A stretch of 41,736 bases of DNA from positions 1-41,736 of the forward strand of contig JAOZFL010000169.1 of assembly GCA_027491455.1 (NCBI GenBank). Direction: 5' to 3'. A model generated the notes under the pieces. The model searched no databases, had not been told where the DNA came from, and saw only the letters and a list, made by a program, of their open reading frames with translations. The DNA comes from Thermoproteota archaeon (GTDB lineage: Archaea; Korarchaeota; JAOZGF01; JAOZFZ01). Positions 1-8,454 of the stretch are shown in pieces. The position numbers were made by a program, and so were the translations under genes. The number at the start of each line of letters is the position of its first letter. Position 1 is the stretch's first letter.

Positions 1-713
1 ACGTAAACCCTTACCCTTGCTTCATGAGCAGCTAAAGCCACCAGTGATGTCCCTATTTTATTTACAACTGCTCCATTGGCGGCTATAGCGTCTGCCCCTA
101 TCAAAACCACGTCTGCATCGGGCATGAAAAACCTTACAGCTCCATCCACTATGAGGGTAACCGGTATGTTGTTGTTGGCAAGCATTCTGGCCGTTATTAA
201 CCCCTGTTTCCTAGGCCTGGTCTCTGTGGCCACAACTTTAATGCCCTTTTGCCCGTTTCTAATGAACTTTTTATGTGCAGCTATCATGATGGATACAGCT
301 GCTGTACTGTGGCAATGGGTCAGTATGGTGCTTCCAGGCTTTATCCTTTTAGCTCCTATTTCACTGATCCTCTTAATTGCTTTAATTGAGTCCCTTATAA
401 ACCTGTCTGAGGCTTCAACGACTGTTCTCCTTAACTCCTCCACTTGGTCTGTTTCCTCGGCTTTCCTGCTTAACTTATTCATAACTATTCTAATGGCGTT
501 TGGAAGTGAAACAGCTGTTGGCCTTGTCTTTAGCATCATTAGGGAAACCTTTCTCATCTCATCTAAGAATTCACGTTTTTCCTTCACCTCCACTGTTTCA
601 GCGGCTATTTTCAGAGCAGTTGCAGCGTGTCTAGCGATTTTCCCTGCCCCTCTAATTTTCATTTCCCTTATCTCCTTGGCTATACGTAAAATTTCAGGGT
701 TAACTTCTTTCAA
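1..713 (-). CDS. Ribose-1,5-bisphosphate isomerase, eIF2B-like (C-terminus cut by window edge)
   Basis: I translated this frame directly because the ORF track shows only its antisense shadow. It reads from a TTG at 713 (LKEVNPEILRIAKEIREM) to the window edge, 237 codons. It belongs to the eIF2B alpha/beta/delta-like isomerase family: KIRGAGKIARHAA, LTHCHSTAAV, ATETRPRKQG and the signature VLIGADAIAANGAVVNKIGT with its catalytic Asp are all visible. The archaeal enzyme of this type converts ribose-1,5-bisphosphate to ribulose-1,5-bisphosphate for type III RuBisCO in AMP/PRPP turnover. The AGGTGA ribosome site overlaps the stop codon of prs, so the two are translationally coupled. MtnA at 6958 is a paralogue, but CHS in place of CNAG and the close spacing to prs favour the ribose-1,5-bisphosphate enzyme. 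The function assignment is by family, not proven. Confidence 0.88.
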   Translation of the reverse strand, partial: MKEVNPEILRIAKEIREMKIRGAGKIARHAATALKIAAETVEVKEKREFLDEMRKVSLMMLKTRPTAVSLPNAIRIVMNKLSRKAEETDQVEELRRTVVEASDRFIRDSIKAIKRISEIGAKRIKPGSTILTHCHSTAAVSIMIAAHKKFIRNGQKGIKVVATETRPRKQGLITARMLANNNIPVTLIVDGAVRFFMPDADVVLIGADAIAANGAVVNKIGTSLVALAAHEARVRVY

Positions 714-719
714 GCTTTG

Positions 720-1592
720 TCACCTAAGTTCACGGGCTATTATACCTGAAACCGAGAAGAAACTAATTTCACTTGGAACAGTGTCTGTGCCAATCACTAT
801 GTCAGCTCCCGCCCTGTATATTTTCTTTAAGGCTTCCTTCACCAATATTGGATGTGTACATGCAGCTACGACTCTGCTTGCACCCATACCCTTCACTGTT
901 TCCACAGCTTTAGCCATTGTTTCACCTGTGCTTATTATGTCATCTACGATTAATACTTCCCTTTGCCTCAAATCTAACTTTCCACTTTCCAATTCAACTT
1001 CCTCAGGTGAAACTCTTTTCTTTCTGAAAACAGTGTTTTCTGCGCTGAGTTTCCTGGCTATCACTGAAACCCAGTTGACTGATTCATCGTCTGGGCCTAC
1101 AACAAAGGGTTTATTCATGTTTTCCTCGGCGTATTTAATGAAAAGTTCGGCAGCTGACAAGTTTTTCGCGGGGATCCTAAACTCTTTTTCTACCCCCCTT
1201 CTTCTATGTTGATGTATGTCAACGACTAAAAGTTTATTTGTGGAATCCTCTATTAACTCCTTAACCAAGTCAAAAGTTACTGCCTCGCCTGGGTTAAACC
1301 TTGCATCTTGTCTGGCGTAGGGGAAATAGGGTATGATCCCTATAACTTCTTTGGCCCCTAAATCCTTCAAAGTCTTAGCGATGAATAGGTATTCAACCAG
1401 GTAGTGGTCAGGGTTTCGATACATGGATTGAACAACAGCCACTTGTTCTCCTTCAACTTCCCCCTTAACCCTAATATATGTTTCACCGTCGGGGAACCTT
1501 TTCTTTTCGATTTCAAGCCATTTAAGAGTTTCTCCCCTCCTTTGAATCTTAGTAGCCAATGAGGTTGACGCTGAACCGCTACAAATAAGCAT
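720..1592 (-). CDS. prs: Ribose-phosphate pyrophosphokinase (PRPP synthase)
   Basis: Makes 5-phosphoribosyl-1-pyrophosphate from ribose-5-phosphate and ATP, feeding nucleotide, histidine and cofactor synthesis. The 290-residue length fits the compact archaeal class. Visible family motifs are the N-terminal GSAS, RFPDGETYIRV (about residues 33-43), the nucleotide loop IIPYFPYARQDARF, VVDIHQHR, GPDDESVNWV, and the PRPP-binding VLIVDDIISTGETM near residue 215. The ATG start gives the expected MLICSGSAS N-terminus. It lies 23 bp downstream of a membrane-protein gene and overlaps the ribosome site of the ribose-1,5-bisphosphate isomerase gene, so all three probably form one transcript. RpiA, which supplies ribose-5-phosphate, is also in the window (31042-31722). 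Confidence 0.95.
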   Translation of the reverse strand: MLICSGSASTSLATKIQRRGETLKWLEIEKKRFPDGETYIRVKGEVEGEQVAVVQSMYRNPDHYLVEYLFIAKTLKDLGAKEVIGIIPYFPYARQDARFNPGEAVTFDLVKELIEDSTNKLLVVDIHQHRRRGVEKEFRIPAKNLSAAELFIKYAEENMNKPFVVGPDDESVNWVSVIARKLSAENTVFRKKRVSPEEVELESGKLDLRQREVLIVDDIISTGETMAKAVETVKGMGASRVVAACTHPILVKEALKKIYRAGADIVIGTDTVPSEISFFSVSGIIARELR

Positions 1593-1615
1593 TTGAATCC
1601 CTCAACAACTTTTCC

Positions 1616-2548
1616 CTATCTAAAAACCCCTCTTTTCCTGGCGATGTAGAAGATGGCTAAAACAACGATATCGACGGTTAGGAGGAAAATAAAGCTTTCT
1701 CCAAGTAGAGGCGGCTGGGACATGTTTTTATCAATGAGGAAACTGTAACTTAAATCTACTCTTGGCGAAAAGAGGACTGTTAATTTGTTTCCCCTGAAAA
1801 CCTTAAGCAGCAAATCAATTGGTTGGCTTTTCAAGATGTAGCTGTTTTCAGGGGTTTCTAGGTAAATTATTGAAGGTTCAGGAGTAAAAAGTTTCAATTT
1901 TTCAATGTTTAACTCTACCCTGCTACTGGAAATGTAGGTAAGCAGATTAGCATCTGAGATTTCCAGGTTAAATTTAATGTTTTTCCCCGATATGGTTGAG
2001 GAATAGTTGATTTCCTGTGCGTTAATCCACTCTGCTCTTTTATCTGTTACGTTAACTCTATAAAGAAGGGTCATGTAACCCCAGAAAACCTTTGACTGGG
2101 GATTAGAACGGTTTAACCTGTTGATCTTTGCATCTTCAATCATGTAATTAAATGGCAAGCCAACTGTTTGTTCAGCAAGTTTCTCTGAAGCAGATTTATT
2201 GGTTAAAATAGCGTATAAAAGGGCTTTCCACCAATTTGGCCCATAGACAAGTACATGTTTATTTCTCTCCCCATATGTTATGTAGTTAACTATTTTAAGG
2301 TTTCCACTAAGAACATTCAGCTTTTCCCTTTTCCCTTCCAGGTTAATAGTTATAAGTGTCGGTGAAAAGGGCATTTCCCCTCTAATGTAACTTCCCTTCA
2401 TCTTTACATTTACTTTTTTTCTCTCAACCCTTATTTCAGTTGATATATCTGGTATGGCTCTTTCACGGGTTTTCATTGAAATGTTGATTAAAACTAAGGT
2501 GAAAAGTAACGCTAAGATAAGAACTGAGAAAATGGTTTCATTCCTCAT
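1616..2548 (-). CDS. Hypothetical membrane-anchored protein with N- and C-terminal TM segments
   Basis: I do not recognise this 310-residue protein. An N-terminal hydrophobic stretch (about residues 8-24, SVLILALLFTLVLINI) acts as signal peptide or anchor. It is followed by about 250 residues rich in beta-type sequence with many Asn-X-Ser/Thr sites, and a second TM (about 282-302) followed by a basic end, ARKRGVFR. The layout suggests an extracellular domain held by its C-terminus, with a short cytoplasmic tail. It is the first gene of the operon with prs, 23 bp apart, but nothing in it suggests a role in PRPP metabolism. The start is ATG. It may be a lineage-specific cell-surface protein. 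Confidence 0.6.
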   Translation of the reverse strand: MRNETIFSVLILALLFTLVLINISMKTRERAIPDISTEIRVERKKVNVKMKGSYIRGEMPFSPTLITINLEGKREKLNVLSGNLKIVNYITYGERNKHVLVYGPNWWKALLYAILTNKSASEKLAEQTVGLPFNYMIEDAKINRLNRSNPQSKVFWGYMTLLYRVNVTDKRAEWINAQEINYSSTISGKNIKFNLEISDANLLTYISSSRVELNIEKLKLFTPEPSIIYLETPENSYILKSQPIDLLLKVFRGNKLTVLFSPRVDLSYSFLIDKNMSQPPLLGESFIFLLTVDIVVLAIFYIARKRGVFR

Positions 2549-2737
2549 TTTTAATCCTCTCTTTACTAAACTTCATTGAAACTCCTTTTTACAAGGGTGT
2601 TTTCAATGTTCAAGGGTCAGTATTTAGTGACCACAAAGTTTCTGCTTTTTATCTTCTGTTTTAAGGTTTATGTTTTTGTACACCCTTTTAAACATTAGCA
2701 GTTTAAAAGTTTATTTCCGGGTCTAGACTCCTTGAAT

Positions 2738-3028
2738 TCAAAGGAAGTCTCCCCATTTCTTTATTTCCCTGTAGACTGCTTTGTATTTCTTCTCTTCTTC
2801 TTTTGCTTCCCTTTCAATGTCTAGAACTGATCGACTTCTTTTGATTTTAAATCTGCAGCGGCCGTCAGGAAGCATTGCCCTTTTCACGCAGAAGCTGAAC
2901 TTACAGCTAGGCCCTATGCACTCGCCCTCCACCCATGTACACCAGGCCCTCTTCGATCTGCTCCTCATAGCTTTCTTCATACACCTGAAGAATTTACATA
3001 TGGGCAGACATGCTTCTTTGCCACTCAT
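2738..3028 (-). CDS. Small cysteine-rich basic protein, unknown function
   Basis: A 96-residue protein with eight or more cysteines in its first two thirds, in the pattern CLPIC, FRC, WCTWVEGEC, PSC, FC and GRCRF. This suggests a bound metal or Fe-S cluster, or a zinc-knuckle fold. The last third is a highly charged predicted helix (DIEREAKEEEKKYKAVYREIKK). Many Arg and Lys residues around the cysteines are compatible with nucleic-acid binding, but that is inference. It stands alone, about 190 bp upstream (in transcription) of the prs operon. The regular Cys spacing supports a real gene; the plus-strand ORF over it is a shadow. Confidence 0.6.
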   Translation of the reverse strand: MSGKEACLPICKFFRCMKKAMRSRSKRAWCTWVEGECIGPSCKFSFCVKRAMLPDGRCRFKIKRSRSVLDIEREAKEEEKKYKAVYREIKKWGDFL

Positions 3029-3246
3029 AAATCTTCACATCTTTAAACTTTTTTTAAGGATTAGATGTAAAGGATTAAAATCCTCATAACCAAACTAGAC
3101 TACCTCAATTCTTAACGGATTCCCGTTTACATTTGTTTTAACCTCAAACCAAAAATAAGGGTATAATTCCCCACTTGTTTTATCACCCTTCTGTTTGTTT
3201 TAGCCATGTTGTTTGCCTCGAAGAACAAGTTCTTTCCTGATTTCCA

Positions 3247-3447
3247 CTATATTTCTTCTTCCTCTTCTTCAAAGTATTCTTCTTCCTCTTCTTCCTCCTC
3301 CAATATTTCTTCTTCCTCTTCTTCTATTATTGACTGTAATATGTCTATGGCGCATTTGGGGCAATATGATTCCTCATCTATGAATGCTGCTTTTTTCCTT
3401 TCCACTTCTAAGCCGCAGCTAGCACATGTGACATATTCTTCTTCCAA
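3247..3447 (-). CDS. Small zinc-ribbon protein with long poly-Glu tail
   Basis: 66 residues. The first 35 form a compact zinc ribbon with CASC and CPKC pairs about 20 residues apart. The rest is almost pure glutamate (EEEEEE, EEEEEEEE, EEEEEE blocks) encoded by GAA/GAG repeats. The start is TTG, with GGGAGG about ten bases upstream, and a TATA-like GATTTAAAT lies about 70 bases further up. The acidic tail would let the protein bind basic partners (ribosomal proteins, chromatin proteins or polymerase), but the function is unknown. The tail is a trinucleotide low-complexity tract likely to vary in length between relatives. The overlapping plus-strand poly-Ser ORF is its mirror image. Confidence 0.62.
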   Translation of the reverse strand: MEEEYVTCASCGLEVERKKAAFIDEESYCPKCAIDILQSIIEEEEEEILEEEEEEEEYFEEEEEEI

Positions 3448-3658
3448 AGGGTATTAACCTCCCAAGAAGATGATTATTCAATTCGAGGTTAAGCGAAATT
3501 TAATCGTGGAAATTTAAATCTTTCGATTGTGATGGGTATCTGGAAAATTTATTTAATTATCAACAATGGTTTATTTTTCCATCTTATAGATTTTATTTGT
3601 TAACATAGTAAGCTTAGAATTGAAAATGTTTTAACTACAGAGAAATGTTTTCCAGGTT

Positions 3659-6172
3659 TTACGCGAAGGCTTCCGGATAACTCGGTATTTCTCCGATTAT
3701 TAAGGAAGCTTCTCCTTCAAGCATTTTCTTAGCTGACTCCAGAGCTCCCTTCTTAAAAAGCGGCTTGTTGTTGTTTCCACATCTATATGAGTATGTGCAA
3801 AGTGGACATCCATCCAATCGGTTGCATCTACATTTATCGAGAACAACTGCAGCTCTGCTTAAGGCTTCCTTGAACCTTTGGAAAAGTAGACGTGACACTC
3901 CACTTCCTCCAGGTGAACTGTCGTAAACAAATATGTAACCAGTGTCCCCAAGAGATACACCACCCATTTCCCTGCTCCCCCCACCAGTTAACATGTTACT
4001 GCACTCCACTAGGACGTGTTCAAGTGCATGGAAGGCCCCTTGGATTAATTCATTTATGTTAAGCTCTGTTTTTCCTTCTTTCAAGGTTCTTTGTATAGAT
4101 TGAACTGGTTGAGGGGCCTTGAAAACTAATCCATATGTGGGGAAAGAATACTCGATTGGTTCCTGAAGGTAGCTTTCCCTAACTGTTTTTCGACTGTGAA
4201 TATCCTTTAGGAAGTAGCCATCTACTACTTCCTTGATCTTTAAGCTGCAATAAATGAATTCGTTTCCATTAACACTGTTCCTTTCTATTTTCTCGATTAT
4301 TTTTGGAAGTGTGTATCTCTTTGCAATTGTAAAGTACGGATAATCTTCACCCAGCGGGACAAGCTTTGCTTTACCCCTTCCCCACTTGAATTGGAAAGAT
4401 GTGGAGCGGTAGATTTTTCCTCCGTGAAGGTAAATAGCTCCTGGAAAAAGTTCTCTTGCAGCTAAGGGCATTTCCCTGTACCCTATCCTTTTGTTGTCTA
4501 AATATATATCCACACTTTCACCTATCCCCCTTATGTTATAGTTTCTGAGCGCTTTCCTAGCCTTCATGTGGTTCGGCAGCACCTTTCCAGATTTCCTAAC
4601 TAGAAACTCTTCCTCTATTAGCTTTTCTATATAGGCTCGTAAATGTGGAAATTCATTTCTTTCAATTGGTTTATCCATGGCAGCTGATATTAATTGATAA
4701 CGGGCAATTATCGGGTTTCTAGGTTCAATATAGGCGTGATCCACATCTTTAAAGAAATCTTCAGGTTTCTCCCTGTAGTAAAGGCTTATTTGATTGTCCT
4801 CTCTTAGGGCAAGTACAGCAATACCCACTTGCCCCTCCTTCCTAGCTGCCCTACCAATCCTTTGAAGGAACCTTGTGAACCCCACTGGGAAAGAAAGGAT
4901 ACTATCTAGGTCCCCTATATCTATTCCCAGCTCAAGGGTTGGAGTGCAAACCAACACGTTTAACTGGTTTTTAATGAATTTTTCCTCAACCTCTACCCTG
5001 TGTTTCTTTGACAACCCAGCTCTATGAACATCAGATTTAATCCCAGCTTTTTTAACAGCTTTATTAAGTAGTTCAGCGTGTAAATGGCTATTTGTGAAAA
5101 CAAGGGTTTTATACCCTTTATTGATGAATCTCCTTAAAATGGACACAGTCATTCTAGTTGAACCTGTTTCCCTAGGGTAAATCATGATAACATGTAGATC
5201 TCCTCTTCTACCACTTTCCTCTCTCACAACAACTGTTTTCCTCCCGAAAAGATCCCTTGAAAACCCCTCTGGGTTGGCTATGGTAGCGGATGCACCTATA
5301 AACTGAACCCCTGGAGAAACCCTTTCGATTCTCTTTAAAATGTAGTGGGCATTGGACCCGAAGGCTCCAATGTATTGATGCATTTCATCAACCACTATAA
5401 ATTTAACCCTTGAAATTATCCTGGAGAAATCTGTATGGTTTCTCAGATGGTAATCTATCACGTCGAAATTCGTTAAAACTATGTCAGGTGGCTCCTCTAT
5501 GATCTTCTTCCTTCTGTAATACGGTACATCTCCATCGAAAACTTCAACTTTTAATCCTAAGTATTTACATAGATCCTTTAGTTTCTTTACCTGGTCTCTT
5601 GCCAGCGACTTGGTTGGATAGATGAAAAGAGCTTTGACGTATTGGTTTTTACTTTTCATCTCCATGGATATTTGAAGTATGGGCAAAGCAAATGCCTCTG
5701 TTTTCCCAGTCCCAGTGGGAGCAACAATCACGGTGTCTTTCCCTTCTAGGATGTATTTAACGGCTTCTTCCTGGTATCTGTAAAGCCTTGAAATCCCTTT
5801 CTCCTTTAAAGCTTTGATTATCCCCTGAGACAACGGTGATTCATCTATTTCCCCTCCGACAGGCATCTTCTTACCGCTGTAAAAACGGTGGAAAACTAGT
5901 TCACAGTCTGGGCTTAAAGCTATTTCCTTCACTATTTCAGGTGTGTTTTCAGGTAGATGTACTTTGTCTCTCCCCTTCAAATATTTCTTTTCCCTTTCTT
6001 CAAAGGTGTATTTCTTCTTGAACTCTTGGTATGCTTCAAACTCATCCTTCACATTTACACTTGTAAAATAATATATTTTACACTTTGGACAAGATAAATA
6101 AAAATAGGATCCTCCCCTAACCTTTTTCACTCTAAGAAGAGCTTCTTTGCATCTAGGACACATAAAAGACAT
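3659..6172 (-). CDS. MrfA/DUF1998-family DEAD/DEAH-box helicase with N-terminal zinc ribbon
   Basis: A large superfamily 2 helicase. In order: an N-terminal zinc ribbon (CPRC...CPKC within the first 40 residues), Walker A APTGTGKTEAF near residue 155, motif Ia YPTKSLARDQ, motif II VDEMHQY (DEMH), motif III GASATI, motif V TLELGIDIGDLD and motif VI IGRAARK. A C-terminal DUF1998 domain ends in the cysteine cluster CRCNRLDGCPLC...RCGN. This matches the MrfA/YprA family, ATP-dependent 3'-5' helicases linked to DNA damage repair. No MrfB-like exonuclease is seen beside it. The ORF opens at a GTG at 6199, but I prefer the ATG at 6172, preceded by GGTGAAGGA. It overlaps the end of the small membrane-protein gene upstream. 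Confidence 0.9.
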   Translation of the reverse strand: MSFMCPRCKEALLRVKKVRGGSYFYLSCPKCKIYYFTSVNVKDEFEAYQEFKKKYTFEEREKKYLKGRDKVHLPENTPEIVKEIALSPDCELVFHRFYSGKKMPVGGEIDESPLSQGIIKALKEKGISRLYRYQEEAVKYILEGKDTVIVAPTGTGKTEAFALPILQISMEMKSKNQYVKALFIYPTKSLARDQVKKLKDLCKYLGLKVEVFDGDVPYYRRKKIIEEPPDIVLTNFDVIDYHLRNHTDFSRIISRVKFIVVDEMHQYIGAFGSNAHYILKRIERVSPGVQFIGASATIANPEGFSRDLFGRKTVVVREESGRRGDLHVIMIYPRETGSTRMTVSILRRFINKGYKTLVFTNSHLHAELLNKAVKKAGIKSDVHRAGLSKKHRVEVEEKFIKNQLNVLVCTPTLELGIDIGDLDSILSFPVGFTRFLQRIGRAARKEGQVGIAVLALREDNQISLYYREKPEDFFKDVDHAYIEPRNPIIARYQLISAAMDKPIERNEFPHLRAYIEKLIEEEFLVRKSGKVLPNHMKARKALRNYNIRGIGESVDIYLDNKRIGYREMPLAARELFPGAIYLHGGKIYRSTSFQFKWGRGKAKLVPLGEDYPYFTIAKRYTLPKIIEKIERNSVNGNEFIYCSLKIKEVVDGYFLKDIHSRKTVRESYLQEPIEYSFPTYGLVFKAPQPVQSIQRTLKEGKTELNINELIQGAFHALEHVLVECSNMLTGGGSREMGGVSLGDTGYIFVYDSSPGGSGVSRLLFQRFKEALSRAAVVLDKCRCNRLDGCPLCTYSYRCGNNNKPLFKKGALESAKKMLEGEASLIIGEIPSYPEAFA

Positions 6173-6488
6173 TTCCTTCACCAGTAAATGGGTTTTCACT
6201 TTTCAGTTTTAACTGTTCCAGAGGCCTCCTCCAACCAGCGGGTTTCGAGGTTAAGTAAAAGACCGGTATCGCCGAGGTAAACATTTTTACCGGTTGACCC
6301 TGGAAGGATGCAACTCCCTCAATGAAGCCCCTTAAATTCTCAGCTACTTTCCCTATGGAGGTCTTTAAAGCCTTGACTGCATAGGGGATCAAGGAGTATA
6401 GTATTGTCCCAGTGATAAAGAGGGTGAAGCATAAGGAAAATAGATCTGTGAGCAAGAGTGTCAGGAGTCTCCTCTTAAAATTCCACAT
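6153..6488 (-). CDS. Small hypothetical membrane protein, probably leaderless transcript
   Basis: About 111 residues. A basic start (MWNFKRR) is followed by roughly 30 hydrophobic residues forming one long or two short TM segments (LLTLLLTDLFSLCF to LIPYAV), then a soluble tail with an amphipathic helix. I do not recognise the family. A clear TATA box (GGTATAAATC, 6520-6511) lies about 27 bases upstream of the ATG at 6488, so transcription should begin almost at this codon; that is why I prefer it to the GTG at 6503. The gene overlaps the helicase start by about 20 bp, so it is probably co-transcribed with it. An uncharacterised partner of the helicase is possible but unproven. Confidence 0.5.
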   Translation of the reverse strand: MWNFKRRLLTLLLTDLFSLCFTLFITGTILYSLIPYAVKALKTSIGKVAENLRGFIEGVASFQGQPVKMFTSAIPVFYLTSKPAGWRRPLEQLKLKSENPFTGEGNVFYVS

Positions 6489-6957
6489 GGAAAACTTCAA
6501 CACCTAAAGAGATTTATACCATTCATGATGGTTCCAGCGAATACTTCATTTTAATAGTTACCCATGAAGATTTAAAACCTTTAAGGGTGAAACCTCAAAA
6601 CAGGTTAATCCTGTAACAGGTCATTGGAAAGCCTAATCTTTCCTTCACTCAGTTTATTATTTCCTCTGGACATATGTTTAAACCTTGAAAAAGTAAAGTT
6701 AAGCTTTAACTCTTCCCTCACTCTTTATCCTTCCATTTCCTTATCTTTTTCATCTCCCCTTGAAAGCTCACCATTCATAACGTTATCATAGATTCCTGCA
6801 GTTAACATTTATTATAATGAGCATTTAAACATTCCCCTAATCCATTTAAGTTGACATTACATCTTTTTACAGGGCAACTCGCTGGATCTACTGGAAAATT
6901 TAAATGTATGTTCTCTCTTTCCCATTTAAGAAAAGTTTATAGGGGGAAGTATTAGAA
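6489..6957. other. Intergenic region with divergent promoters
   Basis: About 470 bp without a convincing gene. It holds the TATA box of the small membrane-protein gene on the minus strand (6511-6520), a 50-base pyrimidine-rich tract on the plus strand (about 6715-6765), and the mtnA promoter. For mtnA the likeliest box is AAATTTAAATG near 6897-6907, with a second TTTATA at 6936-6941 and a GGGGGAAG ribosome site at 6942-6949. No stable RNA structure was seen. Confidence 0.5.
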
Positions 6958-7998
6958 ATGGTCAAGTTAAGTTTGCCGAGAACAGTGGAATGGATGGATG
7001 GAAATGTTAAAATGATCAATCAACTTTTACTGCCTTGGAAATTAGAGTACATAGTTACTGATAATTATGAAAGAGTGGCTGATGCCATTAAAAGAATGGA
7101 GGTAAGGGGAGCACCGGCAATAGGTGTTGCAGCTGCCTTTGCAATGGCATTGGCGGCTTTAAAAATAGACACGGAAGATGTTGGTTTGGCTTTAAAGAAA
7201 ATGGAAGAAGCAAAGTTGAAATTGGCCAACACAAGGCCTACAGCTATTAATCTTTTTTGGGCACTGGAAAGGATTCATCGCAAAGCCGTGAAATCCTGTA
7301 ATGTGGATGAATTAAAGAGAAGAATTTTGAAAGAAGCCATGTCGATAGCACGGGAAGATGAGGAGGTGAATAGAAAAATAGGTGAGCATGGAGAACCCTT
7401 GATAAATGATGGATCAAAGATTATCACAGTTTGTAACGCCGGTTCCTTGGCAACCAGTTACTTTGGAACAGCTTTAGCACCTATATACACTGCATGGATG
7501 AGAGGGAAGCAATTGGAAGTAATAGTTATGGAGACAAGGCCATACATGCAAGGGTCAAGGCTGACAGCTTGGGAGCTCAGTAAAGCAGGAATTCCCGTAA
7601 AAGTTATCACTGATAACTCAATAGGAATAGTTGTGGAGAGAGAAAAAGTAGATTTAGCCTTCGTCGGAGCTGACAGAGTAACAAAAGACGGATACATCAT
7701 AAATAAAATAGGTACCTACCCATTGGCCCTTGTTTGTAGAGAAAAGAAAATCCCAGTCTTTTCCTTTGCACCCACCAGCACAATAGACCCATCAAAAACT
7801 ATAAAGGAAGTTGAAATTGAGAAAAGGCCAAGTGAAGAAGTTATTTTTTTCATGAATAAAAGATTAGCCCCTGAAGGAGTGGAAGCCATCTACTATGCAT
7901 TCGATGTAACCCCGCCCAACCTGGTTGAGGGAATAGTTACTGAGAAAGGAATCCTCAGACAGCCACTAAGGGAATCTATTTCTAAACTCATTAAATAA
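6958..7998 (+). CDS. mtnA: S-methyl-5-thioribose-1-phosphate isomerase
   Basis: Isomerises 5-methylthioribose-1-phosphate to methylthioribulose-1-phosphate in methionine salvage; some enzymes also act on 5-deoxyribose-1-phosphate. Its 346 residues match the family length. Visible are KRMEVRGAPAIGVAAAFAM, NTRPTAINLFWAL, VCNAGSLAT with the catalytic Cys, ETRPYMQGSRLTAWEL, and GADRVTKDGYIINKIGTY with the catalytic Asp. It ends near FDVTPPNLVEGIVTEKGI, where TPNxLI is the usual motif. The CNAG motif separates it from the paralogous ribose-1,5-bisphosphate isomerase at the left edge. It is monocistronic: its own promoter lies upstream and a T-rich tract follows it. Confidence 0.95.
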   Translation: MVKLSLPRTVEWMDGNVKMINQLLLPWKLEYIVTDNYERVADAIKRMEVRGAPAIGVAAAFAMALAALKIDTEDVGLALKKMEEAKLKLANTRPTAINLFWALERIHRKAVKSCNVDELKRRILKEAMSIAREDEEVNRKIGEHGEPLINDGSKIITVCNAGSLATSYFGTALAPIYTAWMRGKQLEVIVMETRPYMQGSRLTAWELSKAGIPVKVITDNSIGIVVEREKVDLAFVGADRVTKDGYIINKIGTYPLALVCREKKIPVFSFAPTSTIDPSKTIKEVEIEKRPSEEVIFFMNKRLAPEGVEAIYYAFDVTPPNLVEGIVTEKGILRQPLRESISKLIK

Positions 7999-8112
7999 AA
8001 ATAAGGAACAGTTTCAATGGACTCTGGACATTCATTTCTCCATTCTCATTTTCAGTTTAAAGCCTTAAATGGGAAGTATATTTTAAATAGCCTCCCCCTC
8101 CTCTCACCTTTC

Positions 8113-8131
8113 TCTTTTTATTCTTTTTTTT
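8113..8131 (+). terminator. T-rich probable transcription terminator of mtnA
   Basis: TCTTTTTATTCTTTTTTTT follows a pyrimidine-rich stretch about 115 bp after the mtnA stop. Archaeal RNA polymerase stops at such T tracts without needing a hairpin. Confidence 0.5.
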
Positions 8132-8199
8132 AAAGGAAAGAAATAAAATAGATTTCTTCACATGAAACTAATGGAAACGAGTCCAGTGGAGCGGTGAAC

Positions 8200-8454
8200 A
8201 TGGCTAAAAGAGAAACTATTAGGGAGAAACTTACAAAGGTCTTGAATGGTGATAGAGAAGAAATAAACAAAGTTACAACCAACTCCTGGAGTGATGGAAA
8301 CTACTCGAAACTCACTAAAACTGAAGGGGGCCTTCTACAAGAAGTGAACCATATCTCAGAGATAATCAGTGAATTGAGAGAGAAATCAGAGATGCTTAAT
8401 AAAAGAATTCAAAGGTTGGAGGAAGCAATCTTTGGAGAATATGAGAGTAGGTAG
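8200..8454 (+). CDS. Small coiled-coil protein, first gene of the ParA cassette
   Basis: 84 residues from the ATG at 8200, which has GGTGA three bases upstream; the track begins at an in-frame GTG at 8194. The N-terminus is basic and the middle polar. From about residue 45 to 78 there is a heptad-like coiled coil (HISEIISELREKSEMLNKRIQRLEE). I know no family for it. Its end overlaps the start of the ParA/MinD-like gene by 14 bp, so the two are coupled. Small coiled-coil or helical partners next to ParA-type ATPases often act as activators or cargo adaptors; that role is inferred here. Confidence 0.6.
   Translation: MAKRETIREKLTKVLNGDREEINKVTTNSWSDGNYSKLTKTEGGLLQEVNHISEIISELREKSEMLNKRIQRLEEAIFGEYESR

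Noticed and set aside
76-1212. 378-residue plus-strand ORF
   Set aside because: It is antisense to ribose-1,5-bisphosphate isomerase and prs, both of which have clear family motifs on the minus strand.
3206-3457. Poly-serine plus-strand ORF
   Set aside because: Mirror image of the GAA/GAG poly-Glu tail of the zinc-ribbon gene on the minus strand.
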